Shown here: piece after piece, positions 1-8,599 of the stretch
Position numbering within the stretch: the first letter of the stretch is position 1
How the letters are laid out: each line of letters begins with the position of its first letter
Assembly (NCBI RefSeq): GCF_000009265.1
Contig: NC_008383.1
Coordinates: forward strand, 1-64,000
Direction: 5' to 3'
Source of the DNA: Rhizobium johnstonii 3841
GTDB taxonomy: Bacteria > Pseudomonadota > Alphaproteobacteria > Rhizobiales > Rhizobiaceae
Length of the DNA: 64,000 nt
The notes under the pieces: generated by a model
Told to the model about the DNA's origin: nothing
The model's input: only the letters and a program-made list of their open reading frames with translations
The model's database searches: none
Made by a program: the position numbers and the translations under genes

Positions 1-1197
1 GTGGAGAATCCCGCTCAGCTTCAGAAGGCTATTCATAAACTGATAGCGGCCCACGCGCGAGATCTCTCGGGCGCGCTTCACGAGCATCGTGTGAAGCTTT
101 ATCCGCCTGAAGCTCGAAAGACGCTTCGGTCATTTTCGTCGATAGAGGCTGCGAAGCTCATTGGCGTCAACGATGGCTATCTCCGCCATCTTTCGCTCGA
201 GGGTAAGGGGCCGCAGCCTGAGATCGGAAATAACAATCGCCGTTCGTATTCGGTCGAGACTATTCAGGCGCTCCGCGAGTATCTCGACGAGAACGGCAAG
301 GGTGACCGTCGGTACTCACCACGCCGGAGCGGTCGTGAGCATTTGCAGGTTATAACCGCAGTGAACTTCAAGGGAGGCAGCGGTAAGACCACGACGGCTG
401 CTCATCTTGCTCAGTATCTTGCGCTTAATGGATACCGGGTTCTTGCGATTGATCTTGATCCGCAGGCCAGCATGTCCGCTTTGCACGGATTCCAGCCTGA
501 GTTTGACGTTGGCGACAACGAAACGCTCTACGGCGCCGTTCGTTATGATGAAGAGCGGCGCCCGCTGAAGGATATAATCAAGAAAACCTACTTTGCGAAC
601 CTTGATCTCGTTCCGGGCAACCTCGAGCTTATGGAATTCGAGCACGACACCGCTAAAGTGCTCGGCTCTAACGACCGCAAGAACATCTTCTTCACGCGAA
701 TGGATGACGCAATCGCGTCAGTGGCGGACGACTATGACGTTGTCGTCGTCGACTGCCCTCCCCAGCTCGGCTTTCTGACGATCTCGGCTCTATGCGCGGC
801 AACCGCCGTTCTTGTTACTGTACATCCTCAGATGCTCGATGTGATGTCGATGTGCCAGTTTCTGCTGATGACCTCAGAACTTCTGAGCGTCGTTGCGGAT
901 GCTGGCGGGAGCATGAACTACGATTGGATGCGTTATCTCGTTACGCGCTACGAGCCGGGAGACGGACCGCAAAACCAGATGGTGTCGTTCATGCGCACGA
1001 TGTTTGGCGACCATGTCCTGAACCACCCGATGCTCAAGAGCACAGCCATTTCAGACGCGGGGATTACTAAGCAGACTCTCTATGAGGTGAGCCGCGACCA
1101 GTTCACGCGAGCAACATACGACCGAGCCATGGAATCGCTCGACAACGTGAACAGCGAAATCGAACAACTCATTCAATCATCTTGGGGTCGCAAATGA
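1..1197 (+). CDS. repA: RepA, plasmid partitioning ATPase
   Basis: RepA is the ParA-type ATPase of repABC plasmids. It segregates plasmid copies together with RepB/parS and represses the operon from the promoter upstream of repA. The 398-aa protein has an N-terminal helix-turn-helix region (about 45-70, EAAKLIGVNDGYLR), a deviant Walker A box FKGGSGKTTT near residues 123-132, the IDLDPQAS motif and VVVVDCPPQLG. The length is usual for the family (about 400 aa). The reading frame starts with GTG at base 1, so the true start, promoter and operator may lie outside the window. Its TGA stop overlaps the ATG of a 43-codon ORF, and repB and repC follow on the same strand. Confidence 0.95.
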   Translation: MENPAQLQKAIHKLIAAHARDLSGALHEHRVKLYPPEARKTLRSFSSIEAAKLIGVNDGYLRHLSLEGKGPQPEIGNNNRRSYSVETIQALREYLDENGKGDRRYSPRRSGREHLQVITAVNFKGGSGKTTTAAHLAQYLALNGYRVLAIDLDPQASMSALHGFQPEFDVGDNETLYGAVRYDEERRPLKDIIKKTYFANLDLVPGNLELMEFEHDTAKVLGSNDRKNIFFTRMDDAIASVADDYDVVVVDCPPQLGFLTISALCAATAVLVTVHPQMLDVMSMCQFLLMTSELLSVVADAGGSMNYDWMRYLVTRYEPGDGPQNQMVSFMRTMFGDHVLNHPMLKSTAISDAGITKQTLYEVSRDQFTRATYDRAMESLDNVNSEIEQLIQSSWGRK

Positions 1198-1328
1198 TGG
1201 CTCTAGAGATCTCAGAAAACGCGACATTGATGGAGAAGTTGCCAGCCGGAAACTTTTCGGAATTTGCACTCTCTATGTCGAGGAATCCGGCTTGTCACGA
1301 GTACCTCAGGGGAAAGCAAGATGGCTAG
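1197..1328 (+). CDS. 43-codon ORF between repA and repB (RepD-like position)
   Basis: A short ORF fills the repA-repB gap exactly. Its ATG overlaps the repA stop (ATGA), and its TAG stop overlaps the repB start (ATGGCTAG). The 43-aa product begins MALEISENATLMEKLPAG and ends RGKQDG. The double overlap suggests translational coupling through the operon. Some Ti-type repABC plasmids have a small gene called repD at this position that contains the parS sites; this ORF is shorter and I cannot show that it is homologous. A parS-like palindrome lies inside it, so the DNA may matter more than the peptide. Whether it is translated into a stable product is unknown. Confidence 0.5.
   Translation: MALEISENATLMEKLPAGNFSEFALSMSRNPACHEYLRGKQDG
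1238..1253. promoter_or_regulatory. parS-like RepB-binding palindrome
   Basis: The 16-bp sequence GTTGCCAGCCGGAAAC fits the repABC centromere pattern GTTnnCnGCnGnnAAC at every fixed position. It sits between repA and repB, a known parS location in this plasmid family. RepB is expected to bind here for partitioning and to help repress the operon. I saw only this copy near the operon; other copies were not searched exhaustively. Confidence 0.8.
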
Positions 1329-2280
1329 AAAACACCTCCTTTCAGATTTGAAAGCTCCTGCTTCATCATCTACGGAGTTCGATGAAGCTAGGGCTGCAGA
1401 CGTCCCTACTCCGCAGTATGCGCCTCGAGGTGCAATCGGTGCCGTCTCGCGATCGATTGAAGCTTTGAAGTCGCAGGGACTGAGTGAACTCGATCCCGAA
1501 CTGATAGATGCGCCGTCCGTTACTGATCGCCTTGATGAGGATGGGGCTCAGTTTGAGGAGTTCGCTCGCAACATCCGTGAGAATGGGCAGCAGGTTCCGA
1601 TTCTTGTCCGGCCTCACCCGACCGTGGAAGGACGGTATCAGATTGCCTACGGCCGGAGACGGTTGAGAGCGGTCAAGGCGGCCGGCCTCAAGGTCAAAGC
1701 CGCAATCAGAAATCTGACAGATGACGAGCTTGTACTGGCGCAAGGTCAGGAAAACAGCGCGCGTCAGGATCTGTCGTTTATCGAGCGGGCGCTCTATGCA
1801 GCCCAGCTCGAAGCGAGTGGCTACCAGCGTCCCGTCATCATGGCAGCGCTGGCTGTCGACAAAAGTAACCTTTCGCGGTTGATTCAGGCTGCGACCCAAT
1901 TGCCGGACGACGTCATCCGACTAATTGGTGCTGCGCCTAAGACCGGCCGTGATCGCTGGTACGAGCTATCATCGCGGTTGGCTGCAGAAGGTGCTGCGGA
2001 GAAGGCGCGCGCTCTTCTTTCGACTAGCGAGGTTGGCTCCCTGGGTTCTGATGAGCGATTTGTTCGCGTTTTCGACGCGGTTGCGCCGAAGAAATCTAAG
2101 AAGGAAAAAGTTCAGGCGGATGTCTGGCAAGCTGACGATGGGGTCAAGGCTGCGAGTTTCCGCCAGGACAAACGAACACTGACATTGATGATCGACAAGA
2201 AGGCAGCGCCGGAATTCGGTGAGTACCTGATGTCGGCTCTCCCCGAGATCTACGCTTCGTTCAAGAAGTCGAAGCAATAG
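1321..2280 (+). CDS. repB: RepB, ParB-type centromere-binding protein
   Basis: RepB binds parS and works with RepA in plasmid segregation. From the ATG at 1321 the protein has 319 aa, normal for RepB. Visible features are the ParB-type arginine patch YGRRRLRAVKAAGL, the ENSARQDLSFIERA segment, and a helix-turn-helix around MAALAVDKSNLSRLIQAA. The frame opens upstream at a TTG (1264), but the ATG at 1321 is preceded by an AGGGGAAAG ribosome-binding site and gives the family-typical basic N-terminus MARKHLLSDL. The start overlaps the stop of the small upstream ORF. A gap of about 170 nt to repC contains the antisense RNA gene. Confidence 0.95.
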   Translation: MARKHLLSDLKAPASSSTEFDEARAADVPTPQYAPRGAIGAVSRSIEALKSQGLSELDPELIDAPSVTDRLDEDGAQFEEFARNIRENGQQVPILVRPHPTVEGRYQIAYGRRRLRAVKAAGLKVKAAIRNLTDDELVLAQGQENSARQDLSFIERALYAAQLEASGYQRPVIMAALAVDKSNLSRLIQAATQLPDDVIRLIGAAPKTGRDRWYELSSRLAAEGAAEKARALLSTSEVGSLGSDERFVRVFDAVAPKKSKKEKVQADVWQADDGVKAASFRQDKRTLTLMIDKKAAPEFGEYLMSALPEIYASFKKSKQ

Positions 2281-2313
2281 ATGAGTCGTAACGAAGAAAG
2301 GTGCCGATAGCGC

Positions 2314-2349
2314 AAAGAAAAAGCCCTCCGAAACGGTGTTCCAGAAGGC
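2314..2349 (-). terminator. Rho-independent terminator of the ctRNA
   Basis: On the minus strand GCCTTCTGGAA pairs with TTTCGGAGGGC (11 bp including G-U pairs) around a CACCG loop, followed by TTTTTCTTT. On the repC mRNA strand the same hairpin is part of the leader that the ctRNA would remodel. Confidence 0.8.
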
Positions 2350-2365
2350 CTCTCTCAGTTTGGTC
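2316..2365 (-). ncRNA. Antisense counter-transcribed RNA (incA/ctRNA) of repABC
   Basis: The repB-repC gap carries a complete leftward transcription unit of about 50 nt. A promoter lies at 2372-2400 on the minus strand, and an 11-bp hairpin (2323-2349 on the plus strand) is followed on the minus strand by a U-rich tail (2314-2322). Such ctRNAs pair with the repC leader, favour a structure that hides the repC start, and so set copy number and incompatibility. The ends are inferred from the promoter and hairpin, not measured. Confidence 0.8.
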
Positions 2366-2371
2366 GCTTAG

Positions 2372-2400
2372 AGAATCGCATTTCCCGGAATCACAGTCAA
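2372..2400 (-). promoter_or_regulatory. Sigma-70 promoter of the ctRNA
   Basis: Read on the minus strand: -35 TTGACT (complement of 2395-2400), a 17-nt spacer, then -10 GATTCT (complement of 2372-2377). The spacing is optimal and the -35 box is near consensus. Transcription would start near 2365 and run into the hairpin at 2349-2323. Confidence 0.75.
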
Positions 2401-2454
2401 GAGTCAACGCCACACCGGCGTAGCCTTTTCTTTGCCTTGCGAAAGGTGAAGGAC

Positions 2455-3672
2455 ATGGAAACGGGTTATATCACGACGCCCTTTGGGCGGCGGCCGATGA
2501 CGCTTGCTCTGGTGAAGCGTCAGGTTAAGACCGAGCAGGCAATAGCGGATGGCTCGGTCGACAAGTGGCGCGTGTTTCGCGACATAAGCGACGCCCGCTC
2601 ACGCCTTGGCCTTCAAGATCGAGCCTTGGCGGTCTTGAATGCACTTTTAACATTCTTCCCAGTTGCTGAACTCAGCAATGAGAGGAACCTGGTCGTCTTT
2701 CCATCAAATGCTCAGCTATCAGCCCGCACAAACGGTATCGCTGGGACAACTCTGCGCAAGTGCCTCGGTTCGCTGGTGGAGGCCGGTGTAATCATCCGCA
2801 AGGATAGCCCTAACGGTAAGCGATATGCTCGAAAAGGCAAAGAAGGAAACATAGAGGACGCCTACGGCTTCAGTCTGGCACCGCTTCTTGCGCGCGCCGG
2901 CGAGTTTGCTAGCCTCGCCCAAGACGTGGCTGCTGAACAGCGCCGCTTCCGCATCACGAAAGACCGCCTCACGATCGTTCGGCGAGATGTCCGCAAGCTG
3001 ATCACCGTCGGGATGGAAGAGAACCTTGCCGGCGATTGGATTGCCGCGGAAACGTGCTTTGTCGAGATTGTGGGAAGGTTCGTTCGGCACCCGACGCTCC
3101 AGGACCTGATTTCGAGCCTCGACGAGATGAGCCTTCTTCACGAAGAAGTCTCCAGGATGCTGGAAATTAAAGAAGAAACCGCAAAAAGTGATGGCAATGC
3201 CATCCCGGACGGATGCCACATACAGAATTCAAATACCGAATCCTGCCATGAACTTGAACCCCGCTCCGAAAAGAAGCAGGGCGAAAAGTCCGAGCCAAAC
3301 AAGAAAACGGAGCGGAAAGACGAACCGGAAGCGTTTCCGTTGTCCATGGTGTTGCGTGCCTGCCCGGAGATCAACGCATTTGGCCCTGGTGGATCGATTG
3401 GAAGCTGGCGCGAAATGATGTCAGCGGCGGTAACGGTTCGGTCCATGCTTGGCGTCAGCCCCTCTGCCTATCAGGAGGCATGCGAGGTGATGGGGCAGGC
3501 CGGAGCGGCGATAGCAATAGCTTGCATTTACCAGCGTGGCGGGCACATCAACTCGGCGGGGGGATATCTTCGGGATCTAACGGGGAAGGCGCGGCGAGGG
3601 GAGTTTTCACTTGGGCCAATGCTGTTTACGCAATTGCGGGCGAACTCGGGCACCGTCAAGGCGTCAGCGTAG
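2455..3672 (+). CDS. repC: RepC, replication initiator
   Basis: RepC is the essential initiator of repABC plasmids; the replication origin normally lies inside its own coding sequence. From the ATG at 2455 the protein has 405 aa, standard for RepC, and begins with the family signature TTPFGRRPMTLALVKRQ. The ATG is preceded by AAGGTGAAGGA, and I prefer it to the in-frame TTG at 2437. An N-terminal winged-helix part (about 90-130, SARTNGIAGTTLRKCLGSL) should bind origin DNA. A charged, lysine/glutamate-rich linker (about 255-300) separates it from the C-terminal domain. Expression is probably limited by the ctRNA encoded just upstream. Confidence 0.95.
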   Translation: METGYITTPFGRRPMTLALVKRQVKTEQAIADGSVDKWRVFRDISDARSRLGLQDRALAVLNALLTFFPVAELSNERNLVVFPSNAQLSARTNGIAGTTLRKCLGSLVEAGVIIRKDSPNGKRYARKGKEGNIEDAYGFSLAPLLARAGEFASLAQDVAAEQRRFRITKDRLTIVRRDVRKLITVGMEENLAGDWIAAETCFVEIVGRFVRHPTLQDLISSLDEMSLLHEEVSRMLEIKEETAKSDGNAIPDGCHIQNSNTESCHELEPRSEKKQGEKSEPNKKTERKDEPEAFPLSMVLRACPEINAFGPGGSIGSWREMMSAAVTVRSMLGVSPSAYQEACEVMGQAGAAIAIACIYQRGGHINSAGGYLRDLTGKARRGEFSLGPMLFTQLRANSGTVKASA

Positions 3673-3723
3673 GTCAAAGTATCATGATTGTTTAGCCTAA
3701 CCGGTTGAACTAATTAACCTATT

Positions 3724-3752
3724 TTGACTAGTTTCCGGCTGGCAACTTTATC
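3724..3752 (+). promoter_or_regulatory. Promoter of the PD-(D/E)xK/NTPase gene
   Basis: TTGACT (3724-3729), a 17-nt spacer and TTTATC (3747-3752) form a good sigma-70 promoter 52 nt downstream of repC. Transcription would begin near 3759. This rules out the upstream in-frame TTG at 3724 as the start and supports ATG 3811 (or 3796). Confidence 0.55.
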
Positions 3753-3810
3753 TCGATCTAAAGCGTCGAGTGAATGGCAGAAGATAATCTTCCTGATGGG
3801 CGTCCGTATA

Positions 3811-6666
3811 ATGACCGAAATTGTGCTTCCGACCGAAAACACGATCATCGCGGCAGCCAAAAAACTTGACGCGGCCGCATCGCAGCTGGTGGCAGAGACG
3901 TTCTTTGCCATTCGGCATGGGATGTCAATCAATCCAATTGGTCGCAACCCGGATGGGCAGACCATCAAGGGATACCCTGACATTACTGGGCGGGTGCCGG
4001 GTGAGAAGAAGTACCTGATCGAAGTCACGAAGGACGACTGGCGCACACATCTTCAGAGCGATCTATCAAAACTGTCCCGCCTGCAGAAAGGAGCCTACGC
4101 GGGTTTCCTACTTCTCTGCTTCCGAAAGTCCGAGTCCGAACTCACTCAAAGCAACAGGAAGAAGGCACGGGAAACCGTCCAGCAGGCCGAGAGCCGGATT
4201 GAAAAGCTTTTGGGTGTCCAGGCAGGACAGGTAGAATTCGTCTTTCTTGGCGAGTTCGCGCGTGAGGTCAGATCGGCGAAATACCACCGCGTATTGCTGG
4301 CTCTGGGTCTCGAGCTTGTGCCAGCGCCATTCTACACGGATTTGCGCTTCGTGCAGGGCTTAGCCGATTTCGTACCGACCGCTGAGGAATATGAGGCTGA
4401 GAGTGTTGTTCCTCGCGATGAGGTAAGCCGGACCTATGAGCGGGTCTTCAAAAACAGACTAACGTTGATCGAAGGCGAGGGCGGTAGCGGCAAAACAAGC
4501 CTGGCCCTAGCCGTTGCGACGGAGCATCGGAAGCAAGGCGAGATCTTTCTGTTCTTAGACGCCTCTGTCGCTGACTGGAAGAGCGGTTCGGAGCGAGCTC
4601 GCCTCGTTGACGTAGCGGCGATGTTCGCGGAATCGAATGTCCTGATTATATTGGACAACGTACATCTGGGCGATGCGTCCGGCATTTCTGAACTGATTAC
4701 AAATGTCCAGGCGTCCGGTTATGATTTCCGCTTTTTGATGACGACGCGCAGCAGCGACGAAGTTGAACAATGGAAGCGCCTGGGAAATATCGAGCTTCTC
4801 CGCAGAGTTCCGTCTGGAGCCGATGTCAACTCTGCCTATCACCGCCTGCTCACTCAAAAGTTTCCCGGAAGCAGTTTCAACGATATTCCCCCAGCGGTGA
4901 CCACACGATGGTCAAATCAAATTCCCAATCTGGTTATTCTCACGCTTGCTCTTGAAGGTCTCACAAAGAGAGGCGGCTATGATCGCGATTGGGCGATCAA
5001 GGTTGAGGACGCAGGCACATACCTTCAAGCTAAGTTCATCTCGAAGCTGTCGTCCGACGACGTCAAACAGGTGGGCAAGATCGCTGCGCTCTCACTTCTG
5101 GAAATTCCCACCTCGCTCAGGTCGCTCGACCACCGGGTTCCAAAGTCTGCTGTGGATCTGGGCTTCGTTCGTCTGAACTCGAGTTCAACAACTCAGCGAT
5201 ATGAGCTCGTTCACCACGAACTGGGCAAGCTGATCACGTCCTTCAAAGATCCGGATATCAAGGCGCGGCTGGGAGAGGTGATGTCCGCTGATCCCTTCCA
5301 GGCAACATATATCGGGCTGAAGCTTATCGGAAACGGAGAAGCCAGCCTGGCAAAGGAATTGTTGTCGTCAGTCCTTTCTCAATCACTCACACTCTCGCCA
5401 GATTTCTCGATGGGAAACTCCGGCGGAGTCTTCGGTATCCTGGTCCAGTCCAACGTGACTACCTATCCCGAAATTGAGCGTATCCTTCTTCCTGATATCG
5501 GCGCCTTTTTCGATACAAAGCCGGATATTGTAACCGGCCTTAGCTCCTTCCTCGGGGCTGCCTCCGAAAACATGGAGCGCGTATACAATGCCATTGTGGA
5601 AAAACTTGCCGAACAGGAAACGATTCGACGGATCGAAGAGCTTCTCCCATCCGTCGGCCCGACGACTTTCGCGACACTTTACCGATGCGCGAACTCACGG
5701 AACCTCCCGTTTCTTTCAACGCTTCGAAAATATCTCAACAGAGGGAAGCGTATAGATTCCTTTGCCTATCGATGCAGGTCTGAAAGTCCGAGTAAGGTCG
5801 AGATCTGCTGGGGCCTGATTGATGAGTTCTTTCCACACCACAAGGCCCGGTTTGAAGTTGTGCTTCGCTCTGCCCTCGCCGAGGGATACATCGAGCGCCT
5901 TATCCCGGAAGAGCTTATTGAGTCTCGCTCTTCAAGGGCTGTTCAGACGGCGATCCGATGCGCAAATAGCGAAGTTTTCAAACGGTACATCACGTTCCGT
6001 GACTGCAGCGACGCGACGCTGTTGCTTCTGGCCCACACGATGCACGACATGGGCAGGAATGATCTCTCGGAGGTCGCAGCTGACCGAGTTGCAGGCAGGA
6101 CGACCTCTTCAATCTGGTATCATCGTCGCACCGGTGGCAGGGCGTTGCTGACTATTTTGCGGAGAGCATCGATATCTGCAGAAGGAGATGTTCAGAAAAT
6201 TCTGATGCGGCTTGAGGCTGAAGGAAAAATGAGGGCCATTGTGAATGGAATGCGGCCTTATCGCCTAGCGAATTTTATTTTCGTGATCTGGGATCGGCAC
6301 GAGCAATTTACTTCATTCATCTCGAAGACAGATCTTCAGGAAATTACAAACCGCCGGTTCAAAGCGCGAGCGGCAGAGTTCTCTGAAGAGCGACAAGCGT
6401 CCATCTACATTGCAGGAATCTATGCGCTGGTAGGCCTCGACATACCGCGGGACGAGTGGAGCGCGGTCGACGTCACTGAAGACGATTTCATTGGAAACCA
6501 GAACAACCCGGTCTTCTGGATCGGTCTCAAGGCTCTGGAAGAAAATGGCATGATACGCCTTGCCCATCGAAGCAGATTTCCGACATCTGTCGCGGCGCTA
6601 GATACTCATTCGGAAAACACCAGCCGGATCATGAACGATTTGAAAAACTGGGCTGCGACCAGGTAA
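3811..6666 (+). CDS. PD-(D/E)xK-like nuclease / STAND-type P-loop NTPase fusion, candidate defence protein
   Basis: This is a 951-aa protein from ATG 3811 (ATG 3796 is an alternative). Residues about 15-130 resemble a restriction-endonuclease-like domain: PD at 56-57 is followed by a predicted strand ending LIEVTK (E71, K74), fitting PD-(D/E)xK with ExxK spacing. Next comes a P-loop, GEGGSGKT near 222-229, a Walker B strand NVLIILDNVH near 277-286, and a sensor-like MTTRSS, as in STAND/NACHT ATPases. The remaining 600 residues look like helical repeats, the usual sensor region. This architecture is typical of anti-phage sensors in which ligand binding activates an N-terminal effector. I do not recognise a named family. 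It is transcribed from its own promoter directly after repC and converges on the gene at 6817. Confidence 0.75.
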   Translation: MTEIVLPTENTIIAAAKKLDAAASQLVAETFFAIRHGMSINPIGRNPDGQTIKGYPDITGRVPGEKKYLIEVTKDDWRTHLQSDLSKLSRLQKGAYAGFLLLCFRKSESELTQSNRKKARETVQQAESRIEKLLGVQAGQVEFVFLGEFAREVRSAKYHRVLLALGLELVPAPFYTDLRFVQGLADFVPTAEEYEAESVVPRDEVSRTYERVFKNRLTLIEGEGGSGKTSLALAVATEHRKQGEIFLFLDASVADWKSGSERARLVDVAAMFAESNVLIILDNVHLGDASGISELITNVQASGYDFRFLMTTRSSDEVEQWKRLGNIELLRRVPSGADVNSAYHRLLTQKFPGSSFNDIPPAVTTRWSNQIPNLVILTLALEGLTKRGGYDRDWAIKVEDAGTYLQAKFISKLSSDDVKQVGKIAALSLLEIPTSLRSLDHRVPKSAVDLGFVRLNSSSTTQRYELVHHELGKLITSFKDPDIKARLGEVMSADPFQATYIGLKLIGNGEASLAKELLSSVLSQSLTLSPDFSMGNSGGVFGILVQSNVTTYPEIERILLPDIGAFFDTKPDIVTGLSSFLGAASENMERVYNAIVEKLAEQETIRRIEELLPSVGPTTFATLYRCANSRNLPFLSTLRKYLNRGKRIDSFAYRCRSESPSKVEICWGLIDEFFPHHKARFEVVLRSALAEGYIERLIPEELIESRSSRAVQTAIRCANSEVFKRYITFRDCSDATLLLLAHTMHDMGRNDLSEVAADRVAGRTTSSIWYHRRTGGRALLTILRRASISAEGDVQKILMRLEAEGKMRAIVNGMRPYRLANFIFVIWDRHEQFTSFISKTDLQEITNRRFKARAAEFSEERQASIYIAGIYALVGLDIPRDEWSAVDVTEDDFIGNQNNPVFWIGLKALEENGMIRLAHRSRFPTSVAALDTHSENTSRIMNDLKNWAATR

Positions 6667-6816
6667 TTCATAGTTGAAGAGAGTCTCTGAACCATACAGC
6701 CATTGCGACTATCAGCGAACCGTAAAACATCTCGCGCTGCGCAACGATCTTAACCATTCGTTAACTTGTCGGGATCCGCTCGTGAATACCAGCGTCGCTT
6801 AGGGAGATCGACGGGA

Positions 6817-8418
6817 TCACACGAGCGCAGCGTTCACCTTTTTAAGGGTCTCATTGAAACTGTGCAGCAGCTGCCTCCCTTGCATCGGGGCAGGAAGAGT
6901 TTCGTCTATGCCGGTACGCGTCCTTCCGCTCTCGATGCGGGCGGACCCTAGATGTGCGTCAGCGAGCCTGAGGTCGTAGATTCCGAAAAGCGGTGACATC
7001 AGGTTTCCAGCTTCCGCTGCAGTGAGCCTCGTGGAAAGTAGCCGCTCCAAGAGCTTGAGAGATCCGGGCCGCTTTTCGTTCTTAGAAAGGGTAAGTTGGG
7101 AAGCGATCGCATCAGCGTCGATTCTTTCTATGAACAGCCGGGTCAGGTCCTTTGCAAGCTCGAGAATCCCATCTGTTTTCACTGCCTGAAAGCGGTGCAA
7201 CCTGCGCAGCAGCGAGGGGACCGCTTCGTTTTCTCGAAGAAGAGATCTGCCGTACTTAGTTTTGAACGCCGCCTCGACCGCCTCCAAAACACTTGGCATC
7301 TCCCGTTCAGGCGCGACGGTTGCAGCCGGCTGCACCATCATTTGCGCCGCAAAGAGTTCAGAAGACACGCCTCCTTCCGGCGTGACGTTATATGCGCTCC
7401 ACAACCGCTGTTCCCATTGAGGGAGTAGGCCTATATCCTTGGCGAACACAGTGATCAGACCAAGGTTGTTCAAGCCAAAATGCACGGGCTCGTTGGCTCC
7501 TAGGGCGCCAGTTTCGGCGCTATACCAATGCAGTTTTGAGCCACGGCGGCTCAGCAACGCATCCGCGACGGATGGATTGAAAAAGAGCCAGGTGCTCGAG
7601 CCTATGAGCTGAGGACCAAGGACTCGGTTACCATCCGTGTCGAGCGCGAAGGCCGCGGCGTGATTATCCTTGTCGCCTCGCACACGCACGCTCTGGCCAC
7701 CACTTTGAACCCACTCAGTCCGCCAGATGGCCCCTCGCGTAAAGAAGCTGCCGGCAGGGAAGGGGTAGCCAGCCTCGTTGGTTGTTCTGTCCCAGCTGTC
7801 TCGCCCTCGCGTTTCCGAAGGCGTGTCTTCAAACGCGTACGACGGTTTAGTGGCGGTGATCATAGTCCGTTCGCGATAGCTGGAGCAGTAAAGATCCATG
7901 CCGCGGGCGGCGAGATAGTCGCCGAGATATTCCTTACGGATTTCAAGAACCGTAGGCTTCCCCTCGCTATCTCGCTTCAATCTGGCGACATCGATCCAGT
8001 CTTCCTCAGGACGCTTCCAAACGTCTCCCTCACGAACGAGATGCAGGGCCACGACAAGGTCCGTATGAAGATGCCAGATCTCATGGTCGACTTCGTCGAT
8101 GAGCTGGACGATTACCAGGTTTACCCCCAGGTCACCGCCCTGCCAGTTGCGAAATACGTCGGCTGATCGGTAGCCGTCATTTTCAACGACGGAGCGGTGG
8201 GGCTGGATGCCAAGATCGTCCCATGCGAGCGCTTCCACGTCCTTGCGCCGTTCGGCCATCACGGCCGCGCTTCCGATCCCGATCCACTCTTCTAAACGAA
8301 GAATATCCGGGTCATCGGAGGCAATCGTTGAAAAGGTAATTTGACGAAGTGGCACCCAGGAACCTGCCTGGAGATAAGGAACGTCTTGAAGGTGGAAGTA
8401 GGCTTCCTGAACTGGCAT
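6817..8418 (-). CDS. Uncharacterised 533-aa protein of the accessory block
   Basis: I do not recognise this 533-aa protein. It has no signal peptide, no long membrane segment and no P-loop. The first half is rich in aromatic and acidic residues, as in a globular mixed alpha/beta protein (WIGIGSAAVMAERR, DHEIWHLHTDLVVALHL). The middle holds a compact aromatic region around STWLFFNPSVADALL and QWEQRLWSAYNVTPEGG, and the last 150 residues are predicted helical. Codon use looks like that of its neighbours and the frame is intact, so the gene appears functional. It converges with the nuclease/NTPase gene and diverges from the gene at 8600 across about 180 nt. The ATG at 8418 is preceded by GAGAGAG. 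Its place among nuclease- and HEPN-like genes suggests a defence role, by inference only. Confidence 0.7.
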   Translation of the reverse strand: MPVQEAYFHLQDVPYLQAGSWVPLRQITFSTIASDDPDILRLEEWIGIGSAAVMAERRKDVEALAWDDLGIQPHRSVVENDGYRSADVFRNWQGGDLGVNLVIVQLIDEVDHEIWHLHTDLVVALHLVREGDVWKRPEEDWIDVARLKRDSEGKPTVLEIRKEYLGDYLAARGMDLYCSSYRERTMITATKPSYAFEDTPSETRGRDSWDRTTNEAGYPFPAGSFFTRGAIWRTEWVQSGGQSVRVRGDKDNHAAAFALDTDGNRVLGPQLIGSSTWLFFNPSVADALLSRRGSKLHWYSAETGALGANEPVHFGLNNLGLITVFAKDIGLLPQWEQRLWSAYNVTPEGGVSSELFAAQMMVQPAATVAPEREMPSVLEAVEAAFKTKYGRSLLRENEAVPSLLRRLHRFQAVKTDGILELAKDLTRLFIERIDADAIASQLTLSKNEKRPGSLKLLERLLSTRLTAAEAGNLMSPLFGIYDLRLADAHLGSARIESGRTRTGIDETLPAPMQGRQLLHSFNETLKKVNAALV

Positions 8419-8599
8419 GAACTCTCTCGGTCACATCATCACGGACAACACGACTATGGACTGTAAAACCTAGCCGTAAAATCAATTGGAATCGCTGTCC
8501 CACATTACAGGTTGTGAACATCGCAAAAAATGGCAGCTTTACAACAGGTCTGGTGATTCGCGATTTTCGCCGGAATCAACCAGCAATACGAGCAGTGTG

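Noticed and set aside
1264..1320. N-terminal extension of repB from TTG 1264
   Set aside because: ATG 1321 has a good ribosome-binding site and the typical RepB N-terminus; the extension overlaps the parS-containing ORF.
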